From Flavitalea plasmicola (lineage in GTDB: Bacteria; Bacteroidota; Bacteroidia; Chitinophagales; Chitinophagaceae), in the NCBI RefSeq assembly GCF_030546645.1, contig NZ_JAUOTO010000005.1:620001-684000 (forward strand): a stretch of 64,000 bases of DNA, written 5' to 3'. The notes beneath the pieces were generated by a model that was not told where the DNA came from, made no database searches, and was given only the letters and a program-made list of their open reading frames with translations. Each line of letters opens with the position of its first letter. Position 1 is the stretch's first letter. Positions 36,155 through 43,947 of this stretch are shown here, in pieces. A program made the position numbers and the translations under genes.

Positions 36155-37354
36155 ATGCGCGAACTTAGCCAGGAGGAATTGGAATATCGCAAGCAGCTTG
36201 CGAGGCAGCTTCTTTCGGCGGGCAACGCTTTGCCCGACAGTGAAGGGGCGATCGGGGGCACATTCCTACCAGAGGAGTTTGTAATTGCTGCAGCTAGTCC
36301 TATTCCGTTTCCGGGGGGGCTGACGCCTGTGCCTCAGCCGATCAACCCTGTTCCTGGATCTGATGCAAAATTGCCCAAGGCGGATATAGTGATTGTGACC
36401 TGGACGGTGGATGAGCAGGATGGGCTGGCTATGGTCATGACACCCAAACACAGCAGCGCGGCATGGTATAAATATGACCGTTTTTTTAAGGAAAAATACG
36501 CAATGCAGACACGCAAAGGGTCTCCAGCCTCCCATTCGCAAAGGCTGGGCAGTTATTTTATGACCAGTATCAAGGATAAAAAGGTGCTTTGCTTTAAGTC
36601 CGAGCTGCATCTGAACCAGGACGGCATTAAGAATTTTAATGGCACGCAAACCTCGCTGCCCGTCCGGGATATGTTCAAACAGATCATTGAGGAGACAAAT
36701 TGTACACATATCTTTTCTGTAGGCACCGGGGGAGGTATCGAGCTCGAACATGACCTTGGCGATGTACTGGTGACACGGGCTGCCCTGTTTCATTGTAAAC
36801 AGGAATTTGCTAACGCATCTTTTAATAATAAAACCTATAAATCTGACTGGAATATTCCGATTACCTATTTTGACGAGGCGGAAAAACTGATGAATATTTA
36901 CGTTGACAAGCTGGACGATCCAGCAACCTTTGGGCCCCCGACACTCCGGCATACTGGCACCAATTGGCAACTGAAAAGAAAATTTGCGCCGAACATCATT
37001 CATGAAAAAGCGAGCGCTGCCAATGCAAAACTTAGACCATTCCAACCTATTCTCACAACGGATTATTTTGAATACGGTAATTCAAACAATGCGCAGGAGT
37101 TATGGAAAATTGGTTGTGGCGTAGAAATGGGAGATGCCGTCCTTGGCCTGGTTTGCCAGGATGACGTTACAGATCCTCCTAAATGGCTCATTATTAGAAA
37201 TGTTTCCGATCCCCAGATAAATGGCACCTTCGTCGCGGATACGGGCAAAAAAAATATGCAGACGCATTGGGCGGTTTGGTATTACTCATGTTATGGCAAA
37301 TGGACCAGCGTCATGAGCTCTTTTGCGGCATGGGCGGTAATAGCCGGTCTATGA
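36155..37354 (+). CDS. Phosphorylase-superfamily (nucleosidase-like) protein
   Basis: The 399-residue protein has a Pro-rich N-terminal part (residues 1-70) and then a domain that resembles purine nucleoside phosphorylases/MTA-SAH nucleosidases: ADIVIVTWTVDEQDGLAMV near residue 73, SVGTGGGIELEHDLGDVLVT near 190, and EMGDAVLG near 326, where these enzymes carry the Met-Glu and Asp that bind the nucleoside. Such domains occur in NLR-like and other conflict proteins, where they cleave nucleotides. No signal peptide is seen. It precedes a metallopeptidase gene by 24 bp and is probably co-transcribed with it. The exact substrate is unknown. Confidence 0.72.
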   Translation: MRELSQEELEYRKQLARQLLSAGNALPDSEGAIGGTFLPEEFVIAAASPIPFPGGLTPVPQPINPVPGSDAKLPKADIVIVTWTVDEQDGLAMVMTPKHSSAAWYKYDRFFKEKYAMQTRKGSPASHSQRLGSYFMTSIKDKKVLCFKSELHLNQDGIKNFNGTQTSLPVRDMFKQIIEETNCTHIFSVGTGGGIELEHDLGDVLVTRAALFHCKQEFANASFNNKTYKSDWNIPITYFDEAEKLMNIYVDKLDDPATFGPPTLRHTGTNWQLKRKFAPNIIHEKASAANAKLRPFQPILTTDYFEYGNSNNAQELWKIGCGVEMGDAVLGLVCQDDVTDPPKWLIIRNVSDPQINGTFVADTGKKNMQTHWAVWYYSCYGKWTSVMSSFAAWAVIAGL

Positions 37355-37378
37355 AAGAAAAACTTTAAACAGGACAGA

Positions 37379-38422
37379 ATGGAACTCATCACTGCAAAAG
37401 TATATGCACACGCCACTTACAAAAAAGACGAAGCGGCTTCGCTGATCTTCGAACTTACCAATCATTCAAAGGAACCTGTCCATATCTTAAAATGGAACAC
37501 TCCCCTGGAAGGGATGAAGACGGATTGCCTTGCTGTCCAGCACAATGGAAAGAGGATTGCCTATGACGGAAAGCTTATCAAAAGAGGCAAACCGGGGCCG
37601 GAAGATTTCATTTCGCTTGATCCAGGCGAGTCAGCCAGCGCTAAGATCGACGTGGGCGAAAGCTATGATATTTCGAAGCCCGGCAGGGTAAAAGTTGCGT
37701 ATAAGGCGGAGAAAATGGTGTACTTCCGTCAACCGGTGACGGAATCGCTCCTGCTCACGGCGTCCACCAGTAATATCAGTGGCAAGAACCTGAAGGTTCG
37801 GAGTAAAGAAGCCGCGTTCATGATTTTTGGAGGCGTAAAGCCCAGGCTTACTGCGGGGGAAATGGTGCGGAGAATGGAGCTCAAAAGCGATGCTGCCCAG
37901 AGACCTCAGGGTTTGATGGCGGAAGGGCTTGCCTTGTTGCCATGTACCTGCAAGGGTGGCACGCCCGCGCAGCAGGCAAAGGTCATTAAAGCGCATGAAA
38001 ATGGCTATCGTATAGCGGTGAAGGCCCTGGAAGGAATGAAAAAAGGATCATTCTATAACACATGGTTTGGTGTTTATACCCAGGCGCATTTCGCACATGT
38101 AAAGAAGAATTTCCGGAAAATAGAAAAGGACTTCGAGACCAGGCATTTCATATATGATCTCAGCAAGGAGGGCTGCGGGAAGACCGATTATGCCTATACG
38201 TATCCACGGACAAGGACTATCTGGATATGTCGCGCCTTCTGGAGCGCACCGGATACCGGGGCGGATTCAAAGGCCGGAACGATGGTGCATGAACATAGTC
38301 ATGCTTCGGCCCTGACGGAGGATAATGCTTATGGCGAGCAGGATTGCATGAAGCTGGCAGTGAAACAGCCGGGCAAGGCGATCAGGAATGCGGATAGTCA
38401 TGAGTTTTTTGCGAGGGGGTGA
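37379..38422 (+). CDS. M35-type (aspzincin) zinc metallopeptidase
   Basis: The 347-residue protein ends in a zinc-protease domain with H304-E305-H306-S307-H308 and D315 in the TEDNAYG segment, the HExxH plus Asp signature of M35 peptidases (deuterolysin/peptidyl-Lys endopeptidase); ADSHEFFA near the C-terminus fits too. Residues 1-130 match the beta-sandwich pro-region of that family (TNHSKEPVHILKWNTPLEG). Secreted members carry a signal peptide, but none is seen here, so it may stay inside the cell or leave by another route. It follows the phosphorylase-like gene by 24 bp. Confidence 0.85.
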   Translation: MELITAKVYAHATYKKDEAASLIFELTNHSKEPVHILKWNTPLEGMKTDCLAVQHNGKRIAYDGKLIKRGKPGPEDFISLDPGESASAKIDVGESYDISKPGRVKVAYKAEKMVYFRQPVTESLLLTASTSNISGKNLKVRSKEAAFMIFGGVKPRLTAGEMVRRMELKSDAAQRPQGLMAEGLALLPCTCKGGTPAQQAKVIKAHENGYRIAVKALEGMKKGSFYNTWFGVYTQAHFAHVKKNFRKIEKDFETRHFIYDLSKEGCGKTDYAYTYPRTRTIWICRAFWSAPDTGADSKAGTMVHEHSHASALTEDNAYGEQDCMKLAVKQPGKAIRNADSHEFFARG

Positions 38423-38437
38423 TTTGACTGATAGTAC

Positions 38438-38981
38438 CTAAGGTTCGAGTAAGTAATCTGCCAGTTGTTTTAAGCTCTGTACTGCCTCTGCGAAGTTGGG
38501 CACCTTTCCAATGGCATAGGACATACCATGAACAAAACGATTATATTCAGCGGTATACTCAACGTCTTTTTCAAGCGTATCAACAAGAATAGTCATTTTG
38601 TCCTTTAGGGGCCGCCCAGAAATCTTAGGGCTCCGATAGTCATCCCGGGCGATCATTTCGATCGCGAGGCGTTTGAAATCTGGATGCGCCATAGCCTGCT
38701 GCTGCTAGGCTACCAGGTCGTGGATATGTCGGACGAGATCGGGGTCGTCGTGTTGGGGCCACCAGTCGAAAGTCGATGTCTTCGGAGAATCGTTGTAGAA
38801 TTCGATGAGCTTTTGCAAGTGCGGTACCGCCAGTGAATATCAATTTGCCACCTTACAAATCCATGCCTGCTATTAGTTTAAGCATCTGCACCACATACCA
38901 GTCCTTTTCGACAAAGGCCGGATCTATGCCCAACTCCAGTGCTACTTCTTCTATGACGATCTTACTGGGAACGGCGTTCAT
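38438..38981 (-). pseudogene. AbiEii-type nucleotidyltransferase toxin, broken
   Basis: The reading frame starts at ATG 38981 and soon meets an in-frame TAA at 38853-38855, shortly before the toxin's signature (IFTGGTALAKAH and RFSEDIDF, the nucleotidyltransferase G-S/T and DxD motifs). A later frame shift near 38700 moves the C-terminal part (38438-38692) to another frame. With two lesions no active toxin is expected. Its start overlaps the antitoxin gene by 20 bp, the normal AbiE order. Confidence 0.88.
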
Positions 38982-39378
38982 AATTGACAGCTATATTGTT
39001 GTAGCCAATCTTGCGGCTGATGCGTTTATTCACGCCGATCAACCGACCAGTAGGTACCTGCGTAGAACGTCCTTGCTGGTAGTCGATCTCCGCCTGGGAG
39101 GGAAGTGCGGCGACCCCTAGTCTGTCTAATGCTTTTCTGGCCAGGCTAGGCAAGGGCTCTACCGGGATGGTATTTCCAGTTAGAGAAGAAACCTTTGCTT
39201 TTGCGTAGAGCCCGTAACCGATCTTGATCAGCTTTCCCTTTTTGGTAAGCGAAAGCAAGGCCCTTCCGACCTGGTCATAGCCGCCCAGATTATCAAAATC
39301 TTCACGTAGCAAAACCGACGATTGCTTTCGGGCAATCCGAGTGGCTATTTTCCCTTCTAATGTTTTGCTGTATTTCAT
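38962..39378 (-). CDS. AbiEi-like antitoxin (winged-helix)
   Basis: The 138-residue protein matches AbiEi-type antitoxins/DUF6088: a winged-helix part (SSVLLREDFDNLGGYDQVGRALLSL) with KIGYGLYAKAK, then a C-terminal part (PSQAEIDYQQGRSTQVPTGR). It should repress its own operon. The frame is intact while the toxin gene behind it has decayed, so it is an orphan antitoxin that may still act as a repressor or protect against related toxins. Confidence 0.85.
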   Translation of the reverse strand: MKYSKTLEGKIATRIARKQSSVLLREDFDNLGGYDQVGRALLSLTKKGKLIKIGYGLYAKAKVSSLTGNTIPVEPLPSLARKALDRLGVAALPSQAEIDYQQGRSTQVPTGRLIGVNKRISRKIGYNNIAVNYERRSQ

Positions 39379-39485
39379 TGATAGATAATGTATAATTAAG
39401 GTGAAAATAAGACAATTTTATCTTCCCGTAACACCAACATTAAAGCAGATTAACCAATAGTTTAACTCAAACAAATAAGTCATAT

Positions 39486-39667
39486 TTGGGCTATATAAAA
39501 GAACCTAAAGGCGTTGATTTTGTAGTTGAACCCACCAGCAAGACAAAAAGCTCTTCAGCGAAGTCATTGCTAGGTACAAAGCCACTGGCAAGATCACCCG
39601 TGCACCCAAGAAGAAGACCCGGAGCATTGGTTCACAGGCCACGGCTAGGAAAAAGAAAGCAAATTAA
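39486..39667 (+). pseudogene. Small conserved protein gene with frameshift
   Basis: The frame begins GYIKEPKGVDFVVEP at 39486 with TTG in place of an ATG, and after about residue 20 the coding sense moves to the frame that reads KKLFSEVIARYKATGKITRAP and ends in a Lys-rich tail at TAA 39665-39667. Joined by a one-base shift near 39545 this gives a basic protein of about 60 residues, a small-protein type I have seen in Bacteroidota. Both the weak start and the shift indicate decay. The rest of 39379-39718 holds nothing else. Confidence 0.6.
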
Positions 39668-39718
39668 CCTGTTGCTAAACCGAGGGAAGCACTCGACCAA
39701 CTATTCACAGATTATTAT

Positions 39719-40195
39719 TCATCCCCTCGTCACCGACGTCTTTTCCACAATCACATAGGTATCCGTCCATTTGTCGTGCCAGGGACGGGGCCAGTCGCCG
39801 CCGAAGGCGGAGAACGGCTCGAAAGGCACCACGCGGGACAGGCCGCGGAGAAAGGCCGTCTTCATGGAAATGGGACTGCCATCCGGATTTACGGCACGCG
39901 TCCCGGTGAAAACCTTGCCCAGGGTCTTGCCTCTGAACAGACCTTCTGTCAGCCCCATGAAGAAGGCATACAGGAAGAGTGCATAGAGGAGGTTGATGGT
40001 TAGCGCGGTATAACGGTCCGTTTCCGTTTCATATAGCGCTATCCGCAGGAATTTACCCCAAAGGATATTGAAGGCCCTGGAAAAGAAATAGAACAGGAGC
40101 CTGTCCACAATGAAATTCACAAAACGCAGATTGCGATTAGCCGGGTCCAACTCCACTTCGAAATCGGATAATATATGTTCTTCTGGTTCCATCAT
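39719..40195 (-). CDS. RDD-family membrane protein
   Basis: The protein is 158 residues from ATG 40195 (157 from 40192). It has the RDD signature: RFVNFIVDRLLFYFF near residue 22 and GKTLGKVFTGTRAV near residue 90, with two or three membrane spans between. RDD proteins are inner-membrane proteins, some of them Na+/H+ antiporters, most of unknown role. The start lies 1 bp after the stop of the upstream membrane protein gene, so translation is probably coupled. It ends the operon 42321-39719. Confidence 0.85.
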   Translation of the reverse strand: MMEPEEHILSDFEVELDPANRNLRFVNFIVDRLLFYFFSRAFNILWGKFLRIALYETETDRYTALTINLLYALFLYAFFMGLTEGLFRGKTLGKVFTGTRAVNPDGSPISMKTAFLRGLSRVVPFEPFSAFGGDWPRPWHDKWTDTYVIVEKTSVTRG

Positions 40196-40196
40196 T

Positions 40197-41345
40197 TTAA
40201 TATTCCCCTCCGGCTCCGCCTCCTCCACCGGACCCGCCGCCAAACTGGAGTCCGGCATCGGCCGGCTGCTGTGGCTGGAAGGTTTCCGCAACGATCAGCC
40301 CTTCCACCAAGGGGGTGTCCAGAGGATGGGGCTCATCGGCAGGAGCGGAAGTAAAGCCGTTGCGGGGTATGCGCAAGTATCGGATCAGTAGATACGCCAG
40401 TACGATCAGCACCACTCCGGCAATGACCATGGCCAACTCCGCCGGCAGTACATGATAATAGTATCGGAAAGTGAAGACGGCCGCCGTCACTAGCGCCATG
40501 CCCACCCAAAGAAAGATCGGGTCTTTTTTTCGGATGCCCCAGGTAATATATACGAAAGGGGTAAGGACGGTCAGCGTCCACCAGAGCCAGGCCATTGGAA
40601 TGGGGCCAGAGACACCGGAGATCAGCGCGTTCGCCTCCCGGACGACATAATAATTGCCCGCCAGGTAAAAAGTAACCAGGGTCGCGGCTTGCAGCAGGTG
40701 CAGGGTGTACCGCCAGGGAAGGGCGACTTCGCGCCTGACTAGTTTGTTCAGCAAAGGACGGGGCGCCAGCGAAGCGATCATCAAGATAAAAGGCAGCAGC
40801 GCCCGGCCCGTGTCGCCCCAATGTACGGCGTTGGAATAGATGAACCCCAGGAAGGCGCCATAAGCCACCAGCCCCATTAGTGCATCTACATAACGGATAC
40901 TGCAGACCAGTGCGATGACCAGCAGGATCAGGCATTCAAGGGTGGGACCGAAGTTTTGGGTTTCGAAAGTTATGCCAAAGTATATTAGGCAGACGGCAGC
41001 GTACAGCAGTCCATCATCCAGCCCCGCACGAAAAGGGCTGCGACGCTGGATAAACAACTCCAGCGCCGCGATTGTGCCAAAGCCGGCAATGATCACCATC
41101 GCACGGAATGCTGTCTCACTACTTAAGCCCATCAGCGCCAGTAGCCCCGATCCGCAGGCCGCCGCCAGCACGGCCAGTAGGAAAAGCCCCATGCGAACAA
41201 AGAAGTTCGGGGTATAAAGCGTGTCGGGGTAAGCTTCGACAATACGATCATGCGTGGCCTTGTCGATGACACCTTTTTGCAAGGCTTCGGTTGCCTGGGA
41301 ATGAATGTGGTGATGATCAAATGCTCCGGGTTTATAGGCGTTCAT
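40197..41345 (-). CDS. Polytopic membrane protein (DUF4401-like) with Gly-rich tail
   Basis: The 382-residue protein has about ten membrane spans from residue 52 to 325, after a soluble 50-residue N-terminus rich in His. The end of the protein, after residue 325, is soluble and finishes with a Gly-rich stretch (GGGSGGGGGAGGEY). The layout matches the DUF2157/DUF4401 pair common in Bacteroidota operons. It overlaps the upstream gene by 14 bp and precedes the RDD gene by 1 bp, so the three form one operon. Function unknown; the family name is tentative. Confidence 0.7.
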   Translation of the reverse strand: MNAYKPGAFDHHHIHSQATEALQKGVIDKATHDRIVEAYPDTLYTPNFFVRMGLFLLAVLAAACGSGLLALMGLSSETAFRAMVIIAGFGTIAALELFIQRRSPFRAGLDDGLLYAAVCLIYFGITFETQNFGPTLECLILLVIALVCSIRYVDALMGLVAYGAFLGFIYSNAVHWGDTGRALLPFILMIASLAPRPLLNKLVRREVALPWRYTLHLLQAATLVTFYLAGNYYVVREANALISGVSGPIPMAWLWWTLTVLTPFVYITWGIRKKDPIFLWVGMALVTAAVFTFRYYYHVLPAELAMVIAGVVLIVLAYLLIRYLRIPRNGFTSAPADEPHPLDTPLVEGLIVAETFQPQQPADAGLQFGGGSGGGGGAGGEY

Positions 41346-42321
41346 GGTTCTTGAGCTTTCGGTTTAGACGGATGAGTAATGAGCCCACTCCCACGGCGGA
41401 CAGGATGAAATAAAGAAGTCCCAGGACAAGGATATTGAATCCGTTACCCTGGATATTTTCCAGCAACTGGACGACGACATAGCTCAACGCGATATAAGTA
41501 TATAATACAATGAAGACGACAAAGTAAAAGGATCTGCGTGCCATGGCCTGCGTGTAAAGGAACCAGGCGATGGCTGCGAATACCAGGAACCAAAGCAGGT
41601 AGAGGCTGTCATGCGTGAAGAGCCCTGCCAGCGCCGCCACGAAATACAAATGAAAGCCAAAATTCGTATAGGTGGGCTCGAAATGCGCCTTGCGTCCGCT
41701 TTGCGAGGACCATCGGCCCGCGGCCATCAGTACCCAACCCAGCAAGATACCCGTGTAGATCACCTGGTCATTGGCAAAATTGCTGTCCTGCAGCAGGTGG
41801 AGGGGCGTGATGGCGATGCCCGCCCAGGCGGCGAGGTTGGTGACCGCCAGGCTCAGTACCCCCAGGTGATCGAAATAGTAGGCGCTGATGAAGAGCAGGA
41901 TCATCGGGATAAAAGTGGCCAGCCCGTAATGGTGGCCGAAGACTTCGTAGGCATATTGCAGATAGCCCACAAAGGTCAGCAGGCTGAGACAGGCCAGTAG
42001 CAGGATGTAGTCGTAGACGGCATCGGCTGCTGCCATCTTTCCCCAGTGGAAGGAGGGCTTCTTGCGGGCGCAGTACAGGAAAGAACCTGCACTTACGAGT
42101 GCGATGAAGGCCAGCACGGCCTGGTGCCCGATGGTGTCGATGTGCTTATAGACCAGGATACCCAGTCCGCCGCTGAGCAGGACCACGCCCAGGTAGAGCA
42201 GCAGTTTCAGCTCCCAGTGCAGGGAAAAAAGTCGTTGGCTTTCCAGGGTCTCGGCCTTTCGCAAAGACTCCTCCGGGATCAGCCCTTCAACATGGAGCTT
42301 TCGGAACAGGGGGATTTCCAT
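41332..42321 (-). CDS. DUF2157-type membrane protein
   Basis: The protein is 329 residues from ATG 42321, which starts MEIPLFRKLHVEGLI; the frame is open to 42378 but the added residues do not resemble the family. The soluble N-terminus (to residue 37) precedes about ten membrane spans. It matches the DUF2157 layout, where the N-terminal segment with LIPEESLRKAE is typical. It is the first gene of the three-gene operon ending with RDD. Function is unknown. Confidence 0.75.
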   Translation of the reverse strand: MEIPLFRKLHVEGLIPEESLRKAETLESQRLFSLHWELKLLLYLGVVLLSGGLGILVYKHIDTIGHQAVLAFIALVSAGSFLYCARKKPSFHWGKMAAADAVYDYILLLACLSLLTFVGYLQYAYEVFGHHYGLATFIPMILLFISAYYFDHLGVLSLAVTNLAAWAGIAITPLHLLQDSNFANDQVIYTGILLGWVLMAAGRWSSQSGRKAHFEPTYTNFGFHLYFVAALAGLFTHDSLYLLWFLVFAAIAWFLYTQAMARRSFYFVVFIVLYTYIALSYVVVQLLENIQGNGFNILVLGLLYFILSAVGVGSLLIRLNRKLKNHERL

Positions 42322-42492
42322 GGGGTTAATATAGGAAAAATATAACGGTTGCGGAAGGTAAATCTTCTCTGACAACATTCCAGTGATGAAATAGTACTAG
42401 TGATGCATGCGGAAAAATAAAAAATAAGATGCGACGTTTTGTTTGTGGAAGGCCGGAATTGTTGCAAATTTAGGTCGTGTAAAAAATACTGC

Positions 42493-42807
42493 ATGAAATG
42501 TTGGACAGTTGCCACCCTTTTGCTTGCCGTAAGTTCACCCGCTGTCGCACAAAACTGGCATGCCGCAGGCGATACGCTCAAACTGCCTGAAAGTCCCGGT
42601 CACGTCTATTCTTCTATTGGCAGTTTGAAAAGTTATGATACGGTGCCGTGTACCTACACCGTATCCGGAAGCACTGCCTTGCGGAAAGGATTCAAAAAAG
42701 TGTATATCCGCCATGGGTTCTATACAGACAATGCCCGCACATTATATGTCTTCTTTGACGACGGCCTGCGCAGGGTCAGGCATGTAGATCGATTCTATTT
42801 CCATTGA
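42493..42807 (+). CDS. Small secreted hypothetical protein
   Basis: A 104-residue protein from ATG 42493 with a Sec signal peptide (MKCWTVATLLLAVSSPAVAQ, cleaved after residue 19 or 20). The mature part is small and beta-rich, with no motif that I recognise. It converges with the trypsin-like gene, overlapping it by 13 bp. The frame upstream to 42439 is unlikely to be translated because it would hide the signal. Confidence 0.6.
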   Translation: MKCWTVATLLLAVSSPAVAQNWHAAGDTLKLPESPGHVYSSIGSLKSYDTVPCTYTVSGSTALRKGFKKVYIRHGFYTDNARTLYVFFDDGLRRVRHVDRFYFH

Positions 42808-43607
42808 AGCAGCGTCCCCAATTCAGCGCCCCTGACTATCAGGCTGTGGCTATTATCTTCACTGTTGCCCGATTGGATGCCGGCGAATTCAATCGTTCTT
42901 TTATGGGTGCTGTCTGACGTTATCATGAATATGGGGGCCCCGGAAAATCCCTCTTTGTAGGCAGGGCGGACTGCCATATAGGTCTGCCCGAGTGCGCGAA
43001 TCCCGTCCGGCACTTCAATAGCGTGACTGGTATAGCCGCCCGGCATTACCCGGGCGTCTCCGTCTTTGGGAGGAAACTTTGCAGAACGATGCTGGGAGTA
43101 TCCATAACAAGCGACGGTGTCCCCTTTAATGGCGACATCGGGTTTTTTCCAGTGATGAGGCGCCAGGTGTTCGATGGAATAGATCGCACCATCCCTGAAC
43201 CAGGCAGTTACCTCCATGGTGTCCACATCCGGCAAAGTAACCGCAGACTTGCAAGGCTTTTTCAGATGTGCCGTCAATGGGAGCTTTGTGAATGTATACC
43301 TGCCCATGGTATCCGTGTACCATACTTTCAAAGTGTCTGGCCGGCGTGCCTGAAAAGTGTCCGGGTAGATGTCGCATCCCGTAAAGACATGGTAAGCGCT
43401 GACGAGAAAAAGCTTGTCTCCTGCGTCCCTGATAAAAAATCCCGTGGAATTAGTGATCTCCTCCCCGTTGTGCATACCAATGATGAGGTAGCTGTATTTT
43501 GCCAACGTGTCGTATAAAAGTCTTTCCGTTGCATGGACGCGTGCGCCGGGGTGGCAGGAAGTGAACAAGGATAATGATCCCAATAGCAACAGGCAGGCAG
43601 ATCGCAT
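42795..43607 (-). CDS. Trypsin-like serine peptidase lipoprotein
   Basis: The 270-residue protein begins with a lipoprotein signal ending LFTSC (Cys at residue 18), so it is anchored to a membrane facing the periplasm or surface. A chymotrypsin-fold domain follows: His in SAYHVFTG near residue 75, an Asp near 150 (PDVAIKGD), and the nucleophile Ser in EGFSGAPIF near 222, in place of the commoner GxSGxP. The catalytic set is therefore plausible. The neighbours do not hint at a substrate. Start by first ATG, just before the basic n-region. Confidence 0.8.
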   Translation of the reverse strand: MRSACLLLLGSLSLFTSCHPGARVHATERLLYDTLAKYSYLIIGMHNGEEITNSTGFFIRDAGDKLFLVSAYHVFTGCDIYPDTFQARRPDTLKVWYTDTMGRYTFTKLPLTAHLKKPCKSAVTLPDVDTMEVTAWFRDGAIYSIEHLAPHHWKKPDVAIKGDTVACYGYSQHRSAKFPPKDGDARVMPGGYTSHAIEVPDGIRALGQTYMAVRPAYKEGFSGAPIFMITSDSTHKRTIEFAGIQSGNSEDNSHSLIVRGAELGTLLQWK

Positions 43608-43947
43608 TGGATAGGTTTAAGTTTGGCTAAAAAAGGAATAGGATATTTCGGGGGCTTAATATATAGCAAGTTTATTGAATTAGTTATTTTAAATATGTCT
43701 AAAATAAATATGTAAATAGAAGCACTTATAGGACCGATCAGGCATTGCATGTATTGAGGGGGCTACATCTGCACAGTTATTGCCCAAATCAACACACCTA
43801 TAGCTATAACGACACGGATATGAACTCGTGCCCCGCCCTCCCGGGATCTTATCTATATTTATAACACCAAAGCTAATCCCCCCTTCGAATTCCTTTTTCC
43901 AAATTCACACTTTTCAAACGCATCAATAACCCTTAAACCGGCTTCTC
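43608..43947. other. Intergenic region without recognised gene
   Basis: These 340 bases separate the divergent trypsin-like gene and the first RHS gene, so promoters for both should lie here. It is AT-richer than its surroundings. I see no ORF, repeat or RNA that can be supported. Confidence 0.4.
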
